DNA of 64,000 nucleotides from BOKV01 sp041739225 (GCA_041739225.1 JBGSOG010000009.1:3559-67558), one strand, 5' to 3'; shown: positions 18,357 through 27,608, counted from the first letter of the stretch. Notes: a model not told the origin generated them from the letters alone. Numbers and translations: made by a program.

Positions 18357-18437
18357 TGTTCAATGGTTTGAAGCGGACTAAACCACGATTTCTGCCTTGG
18401 CTAGACCCGATACGACCGAAATTGGCGCTGTTCAATG
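18357..18437. promoter_or_regulatory. candidate operator pair upstream of the iol operon
   Basis: TGTTCAATG occurs twice, at 18357-18365 and 18429-18437, exactly 72 bases apart. The copy near iolG is part of the dyad TTCAA-N4-TTGAA (18359-18372). The interval is the whole space between iolG and the convergently placed end of the sugar-acid dehydratase gene, so it must contain the iol promoter. A regulator binding both copies is an inference. No iolR gene is in the window. Confidence 0.4.
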
Positions 18438-20219
18438 ATTGTCCCGCGGTAGGCCTTTCGTGAGCGCTATGTCGCGGTATTTGACAGCCGGCTTGAGAAC
18501 CATGCCATGGGCCAGGTCACCAACAATCCCGCGCTGGATTTCCTGCCATGGGGTCTGGTGGGCCGGGAAGGCGTAGCCGCCATTGGTGGCCAGCGCATCG
18601 CGGCGCGATTGAAGCTCGGGACCGCTGAGCAGCACGTTCACAGTCGCCTTTGCAAGATCGACGCGCACCCGGTCGCCGTTTTGCAAGAGGGCAAGTCCGC
18701 CCCCGGTTGCAGCTTCCGGCGACGCGTTGAGAATGGAGGGGGAGCCGGAAGTGCCCGATTGCCTGCCGTCGCCGATGCAGGGCAACGCAGTGATGCCGCG
18801 TTTGATGAGATAATCCGGCGGCTGCATGTTGACGACTTCAGCGCCGCCAGGATAACCGACCGGACCCGCACCGCGCATGAACAAAATGGTGTTTTCATCG
18901 ATTCCAAGCGCTGGATCGTCTATGCGTGCGTGGTAATCTTCAGGCCCGTCAAACACCATTGCGCGGCCTTCAAAGGCATCAGGATCGGCTGGATTGGACA
19001 GATAGCGCTCGCGAAATTCGGGCGAGATCACGCTGGTTTTCATGATCGCGCTGTCGAACAGATTGCCTCTCAAATTGATGAAGCCGGCTGCCGGTTTCAT
19101 CGGGTTTGAAACCGGCCGGATAACATCATGGTTCAGGTTCTCGGCACCTTGGCAATTCTCGCCCATGCTGCGGCCATTGGCTGTAATGGCACCTGGATGC
19201 GGCAACAAGCCGGCACGCATGAGCTCGGCCACCACAGCGGGCACTCCACCGGCCCGGTGATAGTCTTCGCCCAGATATTCACCGGCTGGCTGCAGATTGA
19301 CCAGGAGAGGCACCTTGTGGCCAATGGCCTGCCAATCATCATTGTCGAGGGCAATGCCCAGATGGCTGGCAATGGCATTCAAATGGATCGGTGCATTGGT
19401 CGAGCCGCCGATTGCCGAATTGACGACGATGGCGTTTTCAAAGGCTTGCCTCGTCATGATGCGCGAGGGAACAAGGTCCTCGTGCACCATGGCAACGATG
19501 CGCTGGCCGGTTTCATAAGAAATCTGGCCACGCTCTCGGTAGGGGGCCGGTATCGCGGCCGAGCCCGGCAATTGCATTCCAAGGGCTTCCGCCAGCGAAT
19601 TCATTGTCGTGGCGGTGCCCATGGTGTTGCAATAGCCGACCGATGGTGCGGATGAGGCAACAATGTCCATGAAACCGTCATAGTCGATTTCGCCAGCGGC
19701 CAGCTTTTGTCGCGACTTCCAGATGATGGTGCCGGAACCGGTGCGTTCGCCGCGATGCCATCCGTTGAGCATCGGCCCCACGGACAAAGCAATGGCTGGT
19801 ATGTTGACCGTGGCGGCTGCCATCAGAAGCGCAGGCGTGGTTTTGTCACAGCCGATGGTCAGCACCACGCCATCAAGCGGGTAGCCGTACAACACTTCGA
19901 CAAGACCGAGATAGGCAAGGTTGCGGTCGAGCGCGGCGGTCGGGCGCTTGCCGGTTTCCTGTATCGGGTGAACGGGGAATTCAAGCGGCACACCGCCGGC
20001 AGCGATGATGCCGTCCCTTACCCGCTTCGCCAGTTCGATATGATGGCGGTTGCAGGGCGACAAATCGGACCCGGTCTGGGCAATGCCGATGATGGGCTTT
20101 CCCGATTGCAGTTCTTCGCGCGTCAGTCCGTAATTGAGGTAACGCTCAAGATAGAGCGCGGTCATGCCGGGATTTTCCGGATTGTTGAACCAGGCGCGCG
20201 AGCGGAGTTGTTTTTTCAT
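18432..20219 (-). CDS. IlvD/Edd-family sugar-acid dehydratase (probable galactonate-type)
   Basis: This 595-residue protein belongs to the IlvD/Edd dehydratase family. The Fe-S cysteines appear to lie in DLSPCNRHH, LTIGCDKTTPA and VGYCNTMGTATTM, as in pentonate/hexonate dehydratases. Context with galactosidases, DgoK and DgoA suggests it dehydrates D-galactonate or a similar sugar acid to a 2-keto-3-deoxy acid. I prefer ATG 20219 (MKKQLRSRAW) because the long reading from 20315 overlaps the ABC ATPase gene. It is the last gene of the IclR-ABC ATPase-dehydratase minus-strand unit. Confidence 0.85.
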   Translation of the reverse strand: MKKQLRSRAWFNNPENPGMTALYLERYLNYGLTREELQSGKPIIGIAQTGSDLSPCNRHHIELAKRVRDGIIAAGGVPLEFPVHPIQETGKRPTAALDRNLAYLGLVEVLYGYPLDGVVLTIGCDKTTPALLMAAATVNIPAIALSVGPMLNGWHRGERTGSGTIIWKSRQKLAAGEIDYDGFMDIVASSAPSVGYCNTMGTATTMNSLAEALGMQLPGSAAIPAPYRERGQISYETGQRIVAMVHEDLVPSRIMTRQAFENAIVVNSAIGGSTNAPIHLNAIASHLGIALDNDDWQAIGHKVPLLVNLQPAGEYLGEDYHRAGGVPAVVAELMRAGLLPHPGAITANGRSMGENCQGAENLNHDVIRPVSNPMKPAAGFINLRGNLFDSAIMKTSVISPEFRERYLSNPADPDAFEGRAMVFDGPEDYHARIDDPALGIDENTILFMRGAGPVGYPGGAEVVNMQPPDYLIKRGITALPCIGDGRQSGTSGSPSILNASPEAATGGGLALLQNGDRVRVDLAKATVNVLLSGPELQSRRDALATNGGYAFPAHQTPWQEIQRGIVGDLAHGMVLKPAVKYRDIALTKGLPRDNH

Positions 20220-20259
20220 GGGTGCAGCTTTCGGGAATCCTGGATTGGGTTTTGAAATT

Positions 20260-21345
20260 TCAACGTATCCGCATGCCGGACTGTGCATTGAAGATGAAGG
20301 CCTGTTTCGGGTCAAAGCCGGTTTTCAGCGGCGCGCCCTCCCTGACCGAGCGGTCACCCTTGATCTCGATGGTCAGGGGCGGATTTCCATTGGCTTTGGA
20401 ATAGGCGAATGAAGTACCACCAAGGTTTTCGACAACCTCTATTTCCACTTCCATTCGGGTCGATCCGGCAGAAGAAAAGTGCTCAGGCCGGATCCCGATG
20501 ATGATTTCATCTCCAAGGTCTGGCTGCTGCCCGGAAACAGTGAATTCCGCTGCCGCATTGCTATGGCCGTTCAGTGAAACGGTGGCTTTGCCCTGTTGCA
20601 GTTTTTCCACTTTGCCACGAATGAAATTCATGCGTGGAGAGCCAATGAAGCCCGCGACAAAAATATTGTCCGGGTTGTCATAGAGTTCGATAGGCGAGCC
20701 GACCTGCTCAATAATTCCGCTCTTCAGCACAACAATCTTGTCGGCCAATGTCATGGCTTCAACCTGGTCATGCGTGACATAAATCATGGTGGCGCCAAGT
20801 TCCTTGTGCAGCTTGGCGATTTCCAGCCGCATCTCTACGCGCAATTCAGCGTCGAGGTTCGACAACGGCTCATCGAACAGGAAAACCTTTGGTTCGCGTA
20901 CAATGGCGCGCCCGATGGCGACGCGCTGTCGTTGACCGCCAGATAGCTGCTTGGGCCTGCGGTCCATCAAGCTTTCAAGGTGCAAAATGGCAGCCGCGCG
21001 GTTCACCCGCCTGTTGATCTCGCTGGCAGGAACTTTGTTCATTCGCAGGCCAAAACCCATGTTTTCGCGGACGGTCATGTGCGGATAAAGCGCATAGGAC
21101 TGAAAAACCATGGCGATGCCACGTTCGCTTGCCTCGACATCCGTGACGTCATCGCCGGCGATTTCAATGTGGCCGCCGGTGGTTTCTTCCAGGCCTGCGA
21201 CCAGGCGCAGCAGTGTGGATTTTCCGCATCCCGATGGGCCAACGAAAACAACGAACTCGCCGTTCTCGACCTTGAGATCGACCCCATGAATGACGTGAAC
21301 GTCGCCGAATGACTTTCGAACTTTCTTCAATTGCAGTCCCGACAT
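20260..21345 (-). CDS. sugar ABC transporter ATP-binding protein (UgpC/MsmK type)
   Basis: The 361-residue ATPase has Walker A GPSGCGKST, the Q-loop VFQSYALYPHM, signature LSGGQRQR, Walker B VFLFDEP and the switch VTHDQ. A C-terminal regulatory MOBP-type domain follows (IIGIRPEHF). This is the CUT1 carbohydrate-importer subfamily. It is divergent from the matching binding protein and two permeases across the IclR gene, and would power that importer. Confidence 0.93.
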   Translation of the reverse strand: MSGLQLKKVRKSFGDVHVIHGVDLKVENGEFVVFVGPSGCGKSTLLRLVAGLEETTGGHIEIAGDDVTDVEASERGIAMVFQSYALYPHMTVRENMGFGLRMNKVPASEINRRVNRAAAILHLESLMDRRPKQLSGGQRQRVAIGRAIVREPKVFLFDEPLSNLDAELRVEMRLEIAKLHKELGATMIYVTHDQVEAMTLADKIVVLKSGIIEQVGSPIELYDNPDNIFVAGFIGSPRMNFIRGKVEKLQQGKATVSLNGHSNAAAEFTVSGQQPDLGDEIIIGIRPEHFSSAGSTRMEVEIEVVENLGGTSFAYSKANGNPPLTIEIKGDRSVREGAPLKTGFDPKQAFIFNAQSGMRIR

Positions 21346-21366
21346 TTTATCCTCCCAGAAATGCGG

Positions 21367-22179
21367 TCACGAACGCGGCGAAAGCCGCACTCGCATGTCT
21401 TCCATGATGTCTGATGCTGTGTTGCGAACGATTGATGCCCATGTGGCAATCGAATGCTCACTTACCCTGTAAGCCGGTCCAGTTACCGATATCGCCGCCA
21501 CAAAACTGCGGTCGGTCGAGTGGATCGGGGCTGCCACGCAGCGAATGCCCGGTTCATGCTCCTCGCGGTCAAAAGCGTTGCCGCAGGCACGAATGCGCGC
21601 GGCTTCCTCGATCAAGGCTTCCGGCGTCACAATGGTTGTATCGGTGAAGCGGCGATAGCGAATCGTCTTGGCGATGCGTTCCAGCTCCTCGTCGGGCAGG
21701 GCAGAAAGCGCTGCCTTGCCAACACCGGTGCAGTAGGCCGGCGAGGCATTGCCGATCTGTGAATACATTCGCACAGCCTGCCGGCCTTCCACCTTGTCGA
21801 GATAGATGACTTCGGTGCCGCGCAGGACGCCAAGATGGACGGTCTCGCCAGTGGCCTCATGCAGCGCGCGCAAATGCGGCTCGGCAATCACACGGAACTG
21901 GTTTTCCGCCCAGGCCTTGGATGCAAACATCAACAGTCGCAGTCCCAGTGAGTATGTGTGATCACGGTTGAGGCTCAGCAGGCCTTCATCAACCAGGATG
22001 GACAATTGACGGTGCAGCGTACCCCGAGGCTGGTCGCTTTGTGCAAGAATGTCGGTGAAGCGGGGCGGCGTCCGGGCGTTTGCCACAAGATCGAGGACCG
22101 ACATGGCTTTGCCGACGGTTCCGGATCTGGAGGCTTGATCTCCCAGGCTGGCCACCTCGTTTTCCTTGAGTGCACGCAT
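21367..22179 (-). CDS. IclR family transcriptional regulator
   Basis: The ~270-residue protein has an N-terminal winged helix-turn-helix (GKAMSVLDLVANARTPPRF and DQPRGTLHRQLSILVDEGL) and the IclR effector domain (TGETVHLGVLRGTEVIYLDK, CTGVGKAALSAL). It probably controls the divergent galactoside operon through the dyad at 22250-22264. The start is uncertain: ATG 22179 is used here, but an in-frame TTG at 22194 is possible and neither has a clear ribosome site. It is 21 bases upstream of the ABC ATPase gene. Confidence 0.88.
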   Translation of the reverse strand: MRALKENEVASLGDQASRSGTVGKAMSVLDLVANARTPPRFTDILAQSDQPRGTLHRQLSILVDEGLLSLNRDHTYSLGLRLLMFASKAWAENQFRVIAEPHLRALHEATGETVHLGVLRGTEVIYLDKVEGRQAVRMYSQIGNASPAYCTGVGKAALSALPDEELERIAKTIRYRRFTDTTIVTPEALIEEAARIRACGNAFDREEHEPGIRCVAAPIHSTDRSFVAAISVTGPAYRVSEHSIATWASIVRNTASDIMEDMRVRLSPRS

Positions 22180-22200
22180 GATGCGAACCAACAAATTCAG

Positions 22201-22230
22201 TTGACAATCGCGCGACGATATACTGATAAT
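22201..22230 (+). promoter_or_regulatory. sigma70-type promoter for the galactoside operon
   Basis: TTGACA (22201-22206) and GATAAT (22225-22230) are near-consensus -35 and -10 hexamers separated by 18 bases and pointing towards the binding-protein gene. Transcription would start near 22237, leaving a leader of about 110 bases before the ATG at 22345. Confidence 0.65.
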
Positions 22231-22249
22231 TCTACATAGTCAAACGTAG

Positions 22250-22264
22250 TTCCATTATTTGGAA
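22250..22264. promoter_or_regulatory. candidate IclR-family operator
   Basis: TTCCATTATTTGGAA is a perfect dyad (TTCCA-N5-TGGAA) located about 13 bases after the predicted transcription start of the binding-protein operon. Its size, symmetry and A/T-rich centre resemble IclR-family sites. An IclR gene lies immediately on the other side of the promoter. A repressor bound here would block the rightward operon. Confidence 0.6.
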
Positions 22265-22344
22265 TTTATCGGATGGCTCGCCGTGTTTCCTGCACTGAGC
22301 GGGATGCGGCCCCTCAACGGGTCTTATCTGGGAGGATTGACCGA

Positions 22345-23577
22345 ATGAATGTTTCCATCAAGTCTTTGCTTTTGGGCGTTTCGGCTGCATCGCTGATCGC
22401 CTTTGGCGCATCTGCGCAACAGCGCGTCGTGCGCTACAATGCCGACTTCGACGCGGCGCCGCTCAAGGCCTTCGAAGCCCTGATCGCTGACTTCGAAACA
22501 GCAAATCCCGATATCGATGTCCAGCTGACAAATTTCGACCATGAAGGCTACAAGACGGCAATCCGCAACTTCCTCACCGCAGATTCACCGGACCTTGCCA
22601 ACTGGTACGCAGGCAACCGCATGGCGCCATTCGTCAAGGCGGGCCAGTTCCAGGATGTCACCGATGTCTGGGAAGCAAACGGTCTCAATGAGCAGCTGGC
22701 ATCGTCGGTTGGTTCAATGACCATTGACGGCAAAAAGTGGGGCGTTCCCTACACGTATTACCAGTGGGGCGTTTACTACAACAAGGACGTCTACAAGAAG
22801 GCTGGTGTTACCGAGCCGAAAAACTGGGCCGAGTTCGTTGCCAATTGCGAAAAGTTCAAGGCGGGCGGCATTGATTGCCTCACCACCGGAACCAAGGCGC
22901 TATGGCCGGGAGCAGGTATTTTCGACTATATAAACCTGCGTACCAACGGCTATGCGTTCCACATGGACCTGACAGCCGGAAAAGTTGCATGGACCGATGC
23001 GAAGGTGAAAGCAACCTTTGCTGAATGGGCCAAGATCCAGCCATACATCACCGCAAATCACGCGGCTATCGACTGGCAGGATGCCGCAGCATTGCTGGTG
23101 CAGGGCAAGGCGGCAAACTATGTCATGGGCAATTTTGCCGTCGCCGTGTTCAAGGAAGGCGGCATGACCAACGACACGCTCGGCTTCATCCAGTTCCCGG
23201 AAATCACCGCAGGTGTGCCGCGTGCCGAGGAAGCGCCGACCGACACCATCCACATTCCGGCTGGTGCCAAGAATGTGGCTGATGCCAAGAAGTTCCTGGC
23301 ATATGTCGCGTCTGCAGAAGCCCAGACCAAGCTCAACGCAGCTTTGGGCCAGTTGCCAACCAACTCGAAGTCGACTGTGGGCGATGATCCGTTCCTCAAG
23401 GCCGGATTTGAAACCGTATCGACCGCTCAGGGCGTTGCCCAGTTCTTCGACCGCGACGCTCCGGCAGAGATGGCAAAGGCCGGCATGGAAGGCTTTCAGG
23501 AATTCATGGTGAAGCCAGAGAACCTGGACGCCATTCTTGAGCGGCTCGAAAAGGTTCGTGCCAAGGCGTACAACTAA
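22345..23577 (+). CDS. ABC transporter extracellular sugar-binding protein
   Basis: This is a 410-residue family 1 solute-binding protein with a Sec signal peptide (MNVSIKSLLLGVSAASLIAF, then GASA before QQRVV). NWYAGNRMAPFVKAG, KWGVPYTYYQWGVYYNK and FMVKPENLDAIL fit CUT1 oligosaccharide-binding proteins. GGAGGA lies upstream of ATG 22345, so the longer reading from 22273 is rejected. It is the first gene of the galactoside operon, and a UUCG hairpin follows its stop. The ligand is probably a galactoside, inferred from the downstream glycosidases. Confidence 0.92.
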   Translation: MNVSIKSLLLGVSAASLIAFGASAQQRVVRYNADFDAAPLKAFEALIADFETANPDIDVQLTNFDHEGYKTAIRNFLTADSPDLANWYAGNRMAPFVKAGQFQDVTDVWEANGLNEQLASSVGSMTIDGKKWGVPYTYYQWGVYYNKDVYKKAGVTEPKNWAEFVANCEKFKAGGIDCLTTGTKALWPGAGIFDYINLRTNGYAFHMDLTAGKVAWTDAKVKATFAEWAKIQPYITANHAAIDWQDAAALLVQGKAANYVMGNFAVAVFKEGGMTNDTLGFIQFPEITAGVPRAEEAPTDTIHIPAGAKNVADAKKFLAYVASAEAQTKLNAALGQLPTNSKSTVGDDPFLKAGFETVSTAQGVAQFFDRDAPAEMAKAGMEGFQEFMVKPENLDAILERLEKVRAKAYN

Positions 23578-23595
23578 AACTTGTCAGGAAATGTC

Positions 23596-23621
23596 GAAGG
23601 GCGGCATTCGTGCCGCCCTTC
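23596..23621 (+). terminator. UUCG hairpin between binding protein and permease genes
   Basis: GAAGGGCGGCA (23596-23606) and TGCCGCCCTTC (23611-23621) form a perfect 11-pair stem closed by a TTCG tetraloop. No long T-run follows (TTCGAAG), so it is more likely an RNA-stabilising or partial-termination element. This is commonly seen after binding-protein genes, where it gives more binding protein than permease. Confidence 0.75.
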
Positions 23622-23671
23622 TTCGAAGAACGGTTGGCGGCTCCGTTTTGGTCGCACAGGAGAGCACGGCA

Positions 23672-24592
23672 ATGTCCGGGATGGCTGCGATGTCCCCGCA
23701 ACGGAAAACCTCTTGGTGGAAGCGCAACCAACGCTCAATTGCCCCGTGGCTCTTCCTTGCCCCCGGAATCGCGATGTTTGCGCTCTATGTCATCTGGCCG
23801 ATCTTTGCATCGATCTGGTTGTCATTTTTCGACTGGGACGGGCTGGGCAAAAAGGCGTGGGTTGGCGTTGGAAATTACGTTGAGTTGATCGACGACGAAA
23901 ATTTCTACACTTCGCTGAAAAACAACGTGATCTGGCTGTTGATGTTCATGCTCGCGGTTCCGGCCGGGCTTTTCATGGCAATATTTCTCAACCAGACGGT
24001 CACCGGCATTCGCATCTACAAATCGATGTTCTTTTTTCCGTTTGTCATTTCGCAAGTGGTGGTCGGGCTGATCTTTTCATGGTTCTACGCGCCCGGCTTC
24101 GGGCTGCTTTACCAGTTGATCGAGTGGGCCACCGGCACCGGCATCGCTTTTCTTGCAGAGCCTGACTACGTCACCTATGCGCTGGTCGTTGCCGGTTTGT
24201 GGCCGCAGATTGCCTACTGCATGATCCTTTATCTCACAGGCCTCAACAATGTTTCGCCCGACCAGATCGAGGCTGCCCGGCTTGACGGTGCCAAGGGATG
24301 GCGCATGCTCTGGCACGTTATCTTGCCGCAACTGCGGCCAGCCACCTTCATTGCGGTTGTGGTGACGATCATTGGCGCATTGCGCTCGTTCGACATCGTT
24401 TCGATCATGACAGACGGCGGACCTTTTGGTTCCAGCCGGGTACTTTCCTACTACATGTATGAGCAGGCGTTGAGCGAATATGGCTACCGGATGGGCTATG
24501 GTGCGGCGATTGCGGTTGTATTGTTCGCCATCATGATGGTCTTCATTACCGGGTTCATCTGGAAAATGGTCGGCGACGAGCGGGGAGTTTAA
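23672..24592 (+). CDS. sugar ABC transporter permease (MalF/UgpA type)
   Basis: The 306-residue protein has about six membrane helices and the EAA-type loop EAARLDGAKGWRMLWHVILP that contacts the ATPase. I start it at ATG 23672 (MSGMAAMSPQ) because AGGAG lies upstream. The longer reading from 23537 overlaps the binding-protein gene and its hairpin. It is followed after 3 bases by the second permease. It forms one half of the importer membrane channel. Confidence 0.93.
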   Translation: MSGMAAMSPQRKTSWWKRNQRSIAPWLFLAPGIAMFALYVIWPIFASIWLSFFDWDGLGKKAWVGVGNYVELIDDENFYTSLKNNVIWLLMFMLAVPAGLFMAIFLNQTVTGIRIYKSMFFFPFVISQVVVGLIFSWFYAPGFGLLYQLIEWATGTGIAFLAEPDYVTYALVVAGLWPQIAYCMILYLTGLNNVSPDQIEAARLDGAKGWRMLWHVILPQLRPATFIAVVVTIIGALRSFDIVSIMTDGGPFGSSRVLSYYMYEQALSEYGYRMGYGAAIAVVLFAIMMVFITGFIWKMVGDERGV

Positions 24593-24595
24593 GCC

Positions 24596-25444
24596 ATGTT
24601 TCCCAAGCCGATTGAAAAGGCATCACCGCTGGCGCAAATACTTTACAAGCTGGCTTTGCCTTTGGCTCTTGTGATCTGGCTCCTGCCGCTGGCCGGAGTT
24701 GCTTTGACATCGGTGCGGCCCGCCTCTGATCTGGCGCAGGGCAACTACTTCGGATTGCCTTCGGCATTTGCCTGGCGCAATTACGTGGACATTTTCACGA
24801 ACACGCCGCTTGCCAGTTACATGCGAAACTCTGTCATTGTAACGATTCCGACCGTCATCGGTACCGTTGCATTGTCGTGCATGACCGGTTTTGCGCTGGC
24901 AGTTTACAGGTTCAAATCCAATTTGCTGCTGTTTTTCATGTTCGTCGCCGGTAATTTTGTGCCGTTCCAGATATTGATGGTACCCGTGCGGGATCTCACG
25001 GTGCAGACAGGACTTTACAACACTTACCTTGGCCTGATTTTGTTTCACATCGCGTTTCAAACCGGTTTCTGCACGCTGTTCATGCGCAACTTCATCAAGG
25101 GCTTGCCGTTTGAGTTGATTGAATCGGCACGGGTTGAAGGTGTCTCCGAGTTGCGCATCTTCTGGTTCATTGTCATTCCGCTCATGCGCCCGGCAATTGC
25201 CGCGCTGGCAGTTTTGGTATTCACCTTCATCTGGAACGAATATTTCTGGGCGACGGTTCTAACCCAGGGCTCGGCTGTTCAGCCAGTGACAGCTGGCCTG
25301 TTTTCGCTCAACGGGCAATGGATTGCGCAATGGCATCTCGTGTCGGCAGGTTCAATCCTTGCAGCATTGCCGCCCGTTCTCATGTTCTTTTTCATGCAAA
25401 AGCACTTCATCGCCGGCCTGACGCTCGGCGCCACGAAAGGTTGA
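24596..25444 (+). CDS. sugar ABC transporter permease (MalG/UgpE type)
   Basis: The 282-residue protein has six predicted membrane helices and the EAA loop ESARVEGVSELRIFWFIVIP. Its length and C-terminal FFMQKHFIAGLTLGATKG are typical of the MalG-like partner permease. GGGGAG precedes the ATG. It lies directly after the first permease and 7 bases before the alpha-galactosidase gene. Confidence 0.93.
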   Translation: MFPKPIEKASPLAQILYKLALPLALVIWLLPLAGVALTSVRPASDLAQGNYFGLPSAFAWRNYVDIFTNTPLASYMRNSVIVTIPTVIGTVALSCMTGFALAVYRFKSNLLLFFMFVAGNFVPFQILMVPVRDLTVQTGLYNTYLGLILFHIAFQTGFCTLFMRNFIKGLPFELIESARVEGVSELRIFWFIVIPLMRPAIAALAVLVFTFIWNEYFWATVLTQGSAVQPVTAGLFSLNGQWIAQWHLVSAGSILAALPPVLMFFFMQKHFIAGLTLGATKG

Positions 25445-25451
25445 CTGCAAC

Positions 25452-26831
25452 GTGCCGAAAAAACTGAAAATCGCCTTCATTGGTGCCGGCTCAACGGTAT
25501 TCATGAAGAACATCATTGGCGATGCGCTGCATCACGCAGCATTGTCTTCGGCAGTGGTGGCGTTGATGGACATTGATCCGCAGCGCCTGGCCGAGTCTGA
25601 AATTGTCGCGCGCAAGATAATTGCGACGTTGGGCGTGAAAGCCAGCATTGAAACCCATGCTGACCAGAAGCGTGCGCTGGCTGATGCTGATTTTGTCGTG
25701 GTGGCGTTCCAGATCGGCGGTTATGAGCCTGCCACCGTGACCGACTTTGAAATTCCAAAGCGGTTCGGGTTGCGGCAGACCATTGCCGACACGCTGGGGA
25801 TCGGCGGCATCATGCGTGGCCTGCGAACCGTTCCGCATTTGTGGAAGATCTGCGAAGACATGCTGCAAGTTTGCCCTGGCGCGATTCTGCTGCAATACGT
25901 CAACCCGATGGCGATCAATACATGGGCGATCGCTGAGAAATACCCGACCATCAAGCAGGTCGGACTTTGCCATTCGGTGCAGGGAACGGCTTTTGAACTG
26001 GCTCGGGATCTGGATATTCCGGTGGAAGAAATCCGTTACCGCGCCGCCGGCATCAACCACATGGCATTTTATCTGGATTTCGAACACCGCCAGCCGGATG
26101 GCTCATGGCGCGACTTGTATCCGGCATTGCGCAAGGGATACATTGAGGGGCGTTTCCCCAAGCCAAGCCACTGGAACGAGCGTTGCCCCAACAAGGTTCG
26201 TTATGAAATGCTGATGCGCCTTGGTTTTTTCGTGACCGAGAGCTCGGAGCATTTTGCCGAGTATACGCCCTGGTTCATCAAGCGCGACCGGCCCGATCTC
26301 ATCGAGAAATTCGGAATCCCGCTGGACGAGTATCCCAAGCGTTGCGTCGAGCAGGCGGAGCGCTGGAAAAGTCAGGCGCAGGAATACCGCGATGCCAAAA
26401 CGATCAAGGTTGTGCAATCGCACGAGTATGCAGCCACGATCATGAACTCTGTGGTGACAGGTGAACCCTCGGTGATCTACGGCAATTTCGGCAATCGGGG
26501 ATACATTCCGCAATTGCCACATGGTTGTGCGGTCGAAGTACCTTGCCTCGTCGATGCCAACGGATTGCAGCCGACGATTGTCAACGACATTCCCGTTCAG
26601 TTGATCGCGTTGATGCGCACCAACATCAATGTTCAGGAATTGACCGTGCGCGCGCTGCTTGAGGAAAATCGCCAGAACATCTATCACGCGGCTATGCTTG
26701 ATCCGCACACCGGCGCAGAACTTGACCTTCAGCAGATATGGGACATGACCGATGCGCTGATTGAAGCACATGGAAAATGGTTGCCTGCCTGGGTGCATGG
26801 CTCAAAGCAAATGGCGGGCAGGGCGGCATGA
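25452..26831 (+). CDS. GH4 family alpha-galactosidase
   Basis: The 459-residue protein is an NAD- and metal-dependent glycoside hydrolase of family 4. It has the nucleotide motif FIGAGSTVF and metal ligands around Cys173 (GLCHSVQGT) and His203 (INHMAFYLDF). The CHSV motif, rather than CHE, is that of MelA-type alpha-galactosidases. It would split imported alpha-galactosides in the cytoplasm. GTG is the start codon. The stop overlaps the SDR gene by ATGA. Confidence 0.9.
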   Translation: MPKKLKIAFIGAGSTVFMKNIIGDALHHAALSSAVVALMDIDPQRLAESEIVARKIIATLGVKASIETHADQKRALADADFVVVAFQIGGYEPATVTDFEIPKRFGLRQTIADTLGIGGIMRGLRTVPHLWKICEDMLQVCPGAILLQYVNPMAINTWAIAEKYPTIKQVGLCHSVQGTAFELARDLDIPVEEIRYRAAGINHMAFYLDFEHRQPDGSWRDLYPALRKGYIEGRFPKPSHWNERCPNKVRYEMLMRLGFFVTESSEHFAEYTPWFIKRDRPDLIEKFGIPLDEYPKRCVEQAERWKSQAQEYRDAKTIKVVQSHEYAATIMNSVVTGEPSVIYGNFGNRGYIPQLPHGCAVEVPCLVDANGLQPTIVNDIPVQLIALMRTNINVQELTVRALLEENRQNIYHAAMLDPHTGAELDLQQIWDMTDALIEAHGKWLPAWVHGSKQMAGRAA

Positions 26832-27604
26832 AAACATCAGCGGTTTTCCACGATCTGAAGGGTGCATCGGTTTTCATATCGGGTGGCGGCTCCGGCATCG
26901 GCGAATATCTGACCGAAGGCTTTTTGGCCCAGGGCGCTAAGGTGGCGTTTTGCCAGCGCTCCGATGCGACGGCCCTTTGTGACCGGCTGGAAAAGCAATA
27001 CGGGAACAGGCCATTGTTCCTGCCATGTGATGTTACCGATGTTCCGGCGATGCAAGACGTTCTTGCCAAAAGCGCCGATGCGAACGGGCCGATCACAGTG
27101 CTGATAAACAATGCCGCCTGGGACAACCGGCACGATCTGTCCCCTTTCACTGTCGAGCAGTGGGACTACATGCAAGCGGTCAACATCCGGCATCATTTTT
27201 TCGCCATACAGGCGGTGGCGCCGGGAATGAAGGCTGCTGGCGGTGGTTCAATCGTCAATTATTCGTCGATTTCCTACATGATGGGCAATGGCGGATACGC
27301 TGCCTATGTTTCGGCGAAGGCGGGTATCACAGGCCTGACTCGCGGCCTTGCGCGTGATCTGGGGCCCGACAAAATTCGTGTCAATGCCCTGATGCCGGGA
27401 TGGGTAATCACCGAGCGTCAGGCCAAGCTGTGGGTAGGCGAGAACAACGAAAACCTCAACAAGCACCTTGAACGCCAATGCCTGAAAGAACCCATCGTGC
27501 CTGAAGACATGGTGCAGCCAACGTTGTTTCTGGCGTCGAACGCGTCGCGGATGATGACCGGACAAGCGCTTGTCGTCGATGGCGGCGTTGTGGTCACGGG
27601 TTAG
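26828..27604 (+). CDS. SDR family oxidoreductase, possible galactose dehydrogenase
   Basis: The 258-residue short-chain dehydrogenase has the cofactor motif SGGGSGIGEYL, the NNAAWD segment, catalytic Ser (NYSSISYM) with Tyr-x3-Lys (YVSAK), and a C-terminal DGGVVVTG. In this operon it is best placed to oxidise galactose to galactonolactone, the first De Ley-Doudoroff step. That role is inferred from neighbours, not from sequence. ATG 26828 overlaps the GH4 stop; DgoK starts 4 bases after it. Confidence 0.85.
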   Translation: MKTSAVFHDLKGASVFISGGGSGIGEYLTEGFLAQGAKVAFCQRSDATALCDRLEKQYGNRPLFLPCDVTDVPAMQDVLAKSADANGPITVLINNAAWDNRHDLSPFTVEQWDYMQAVNIRHHFFAIQAVAPGMKAAGGGSIVNYSSISYMMGNGGYAAYVSAKAGITGLTRGLARDLGPDKIRVNALMPGWVITERQAKLWVGENNENLNKHLERQCLKEPIVPEDMVQPTLFLASNASRMMTGQALVVDGGVVVTG

Positions 27605-27608
27605 GCGG

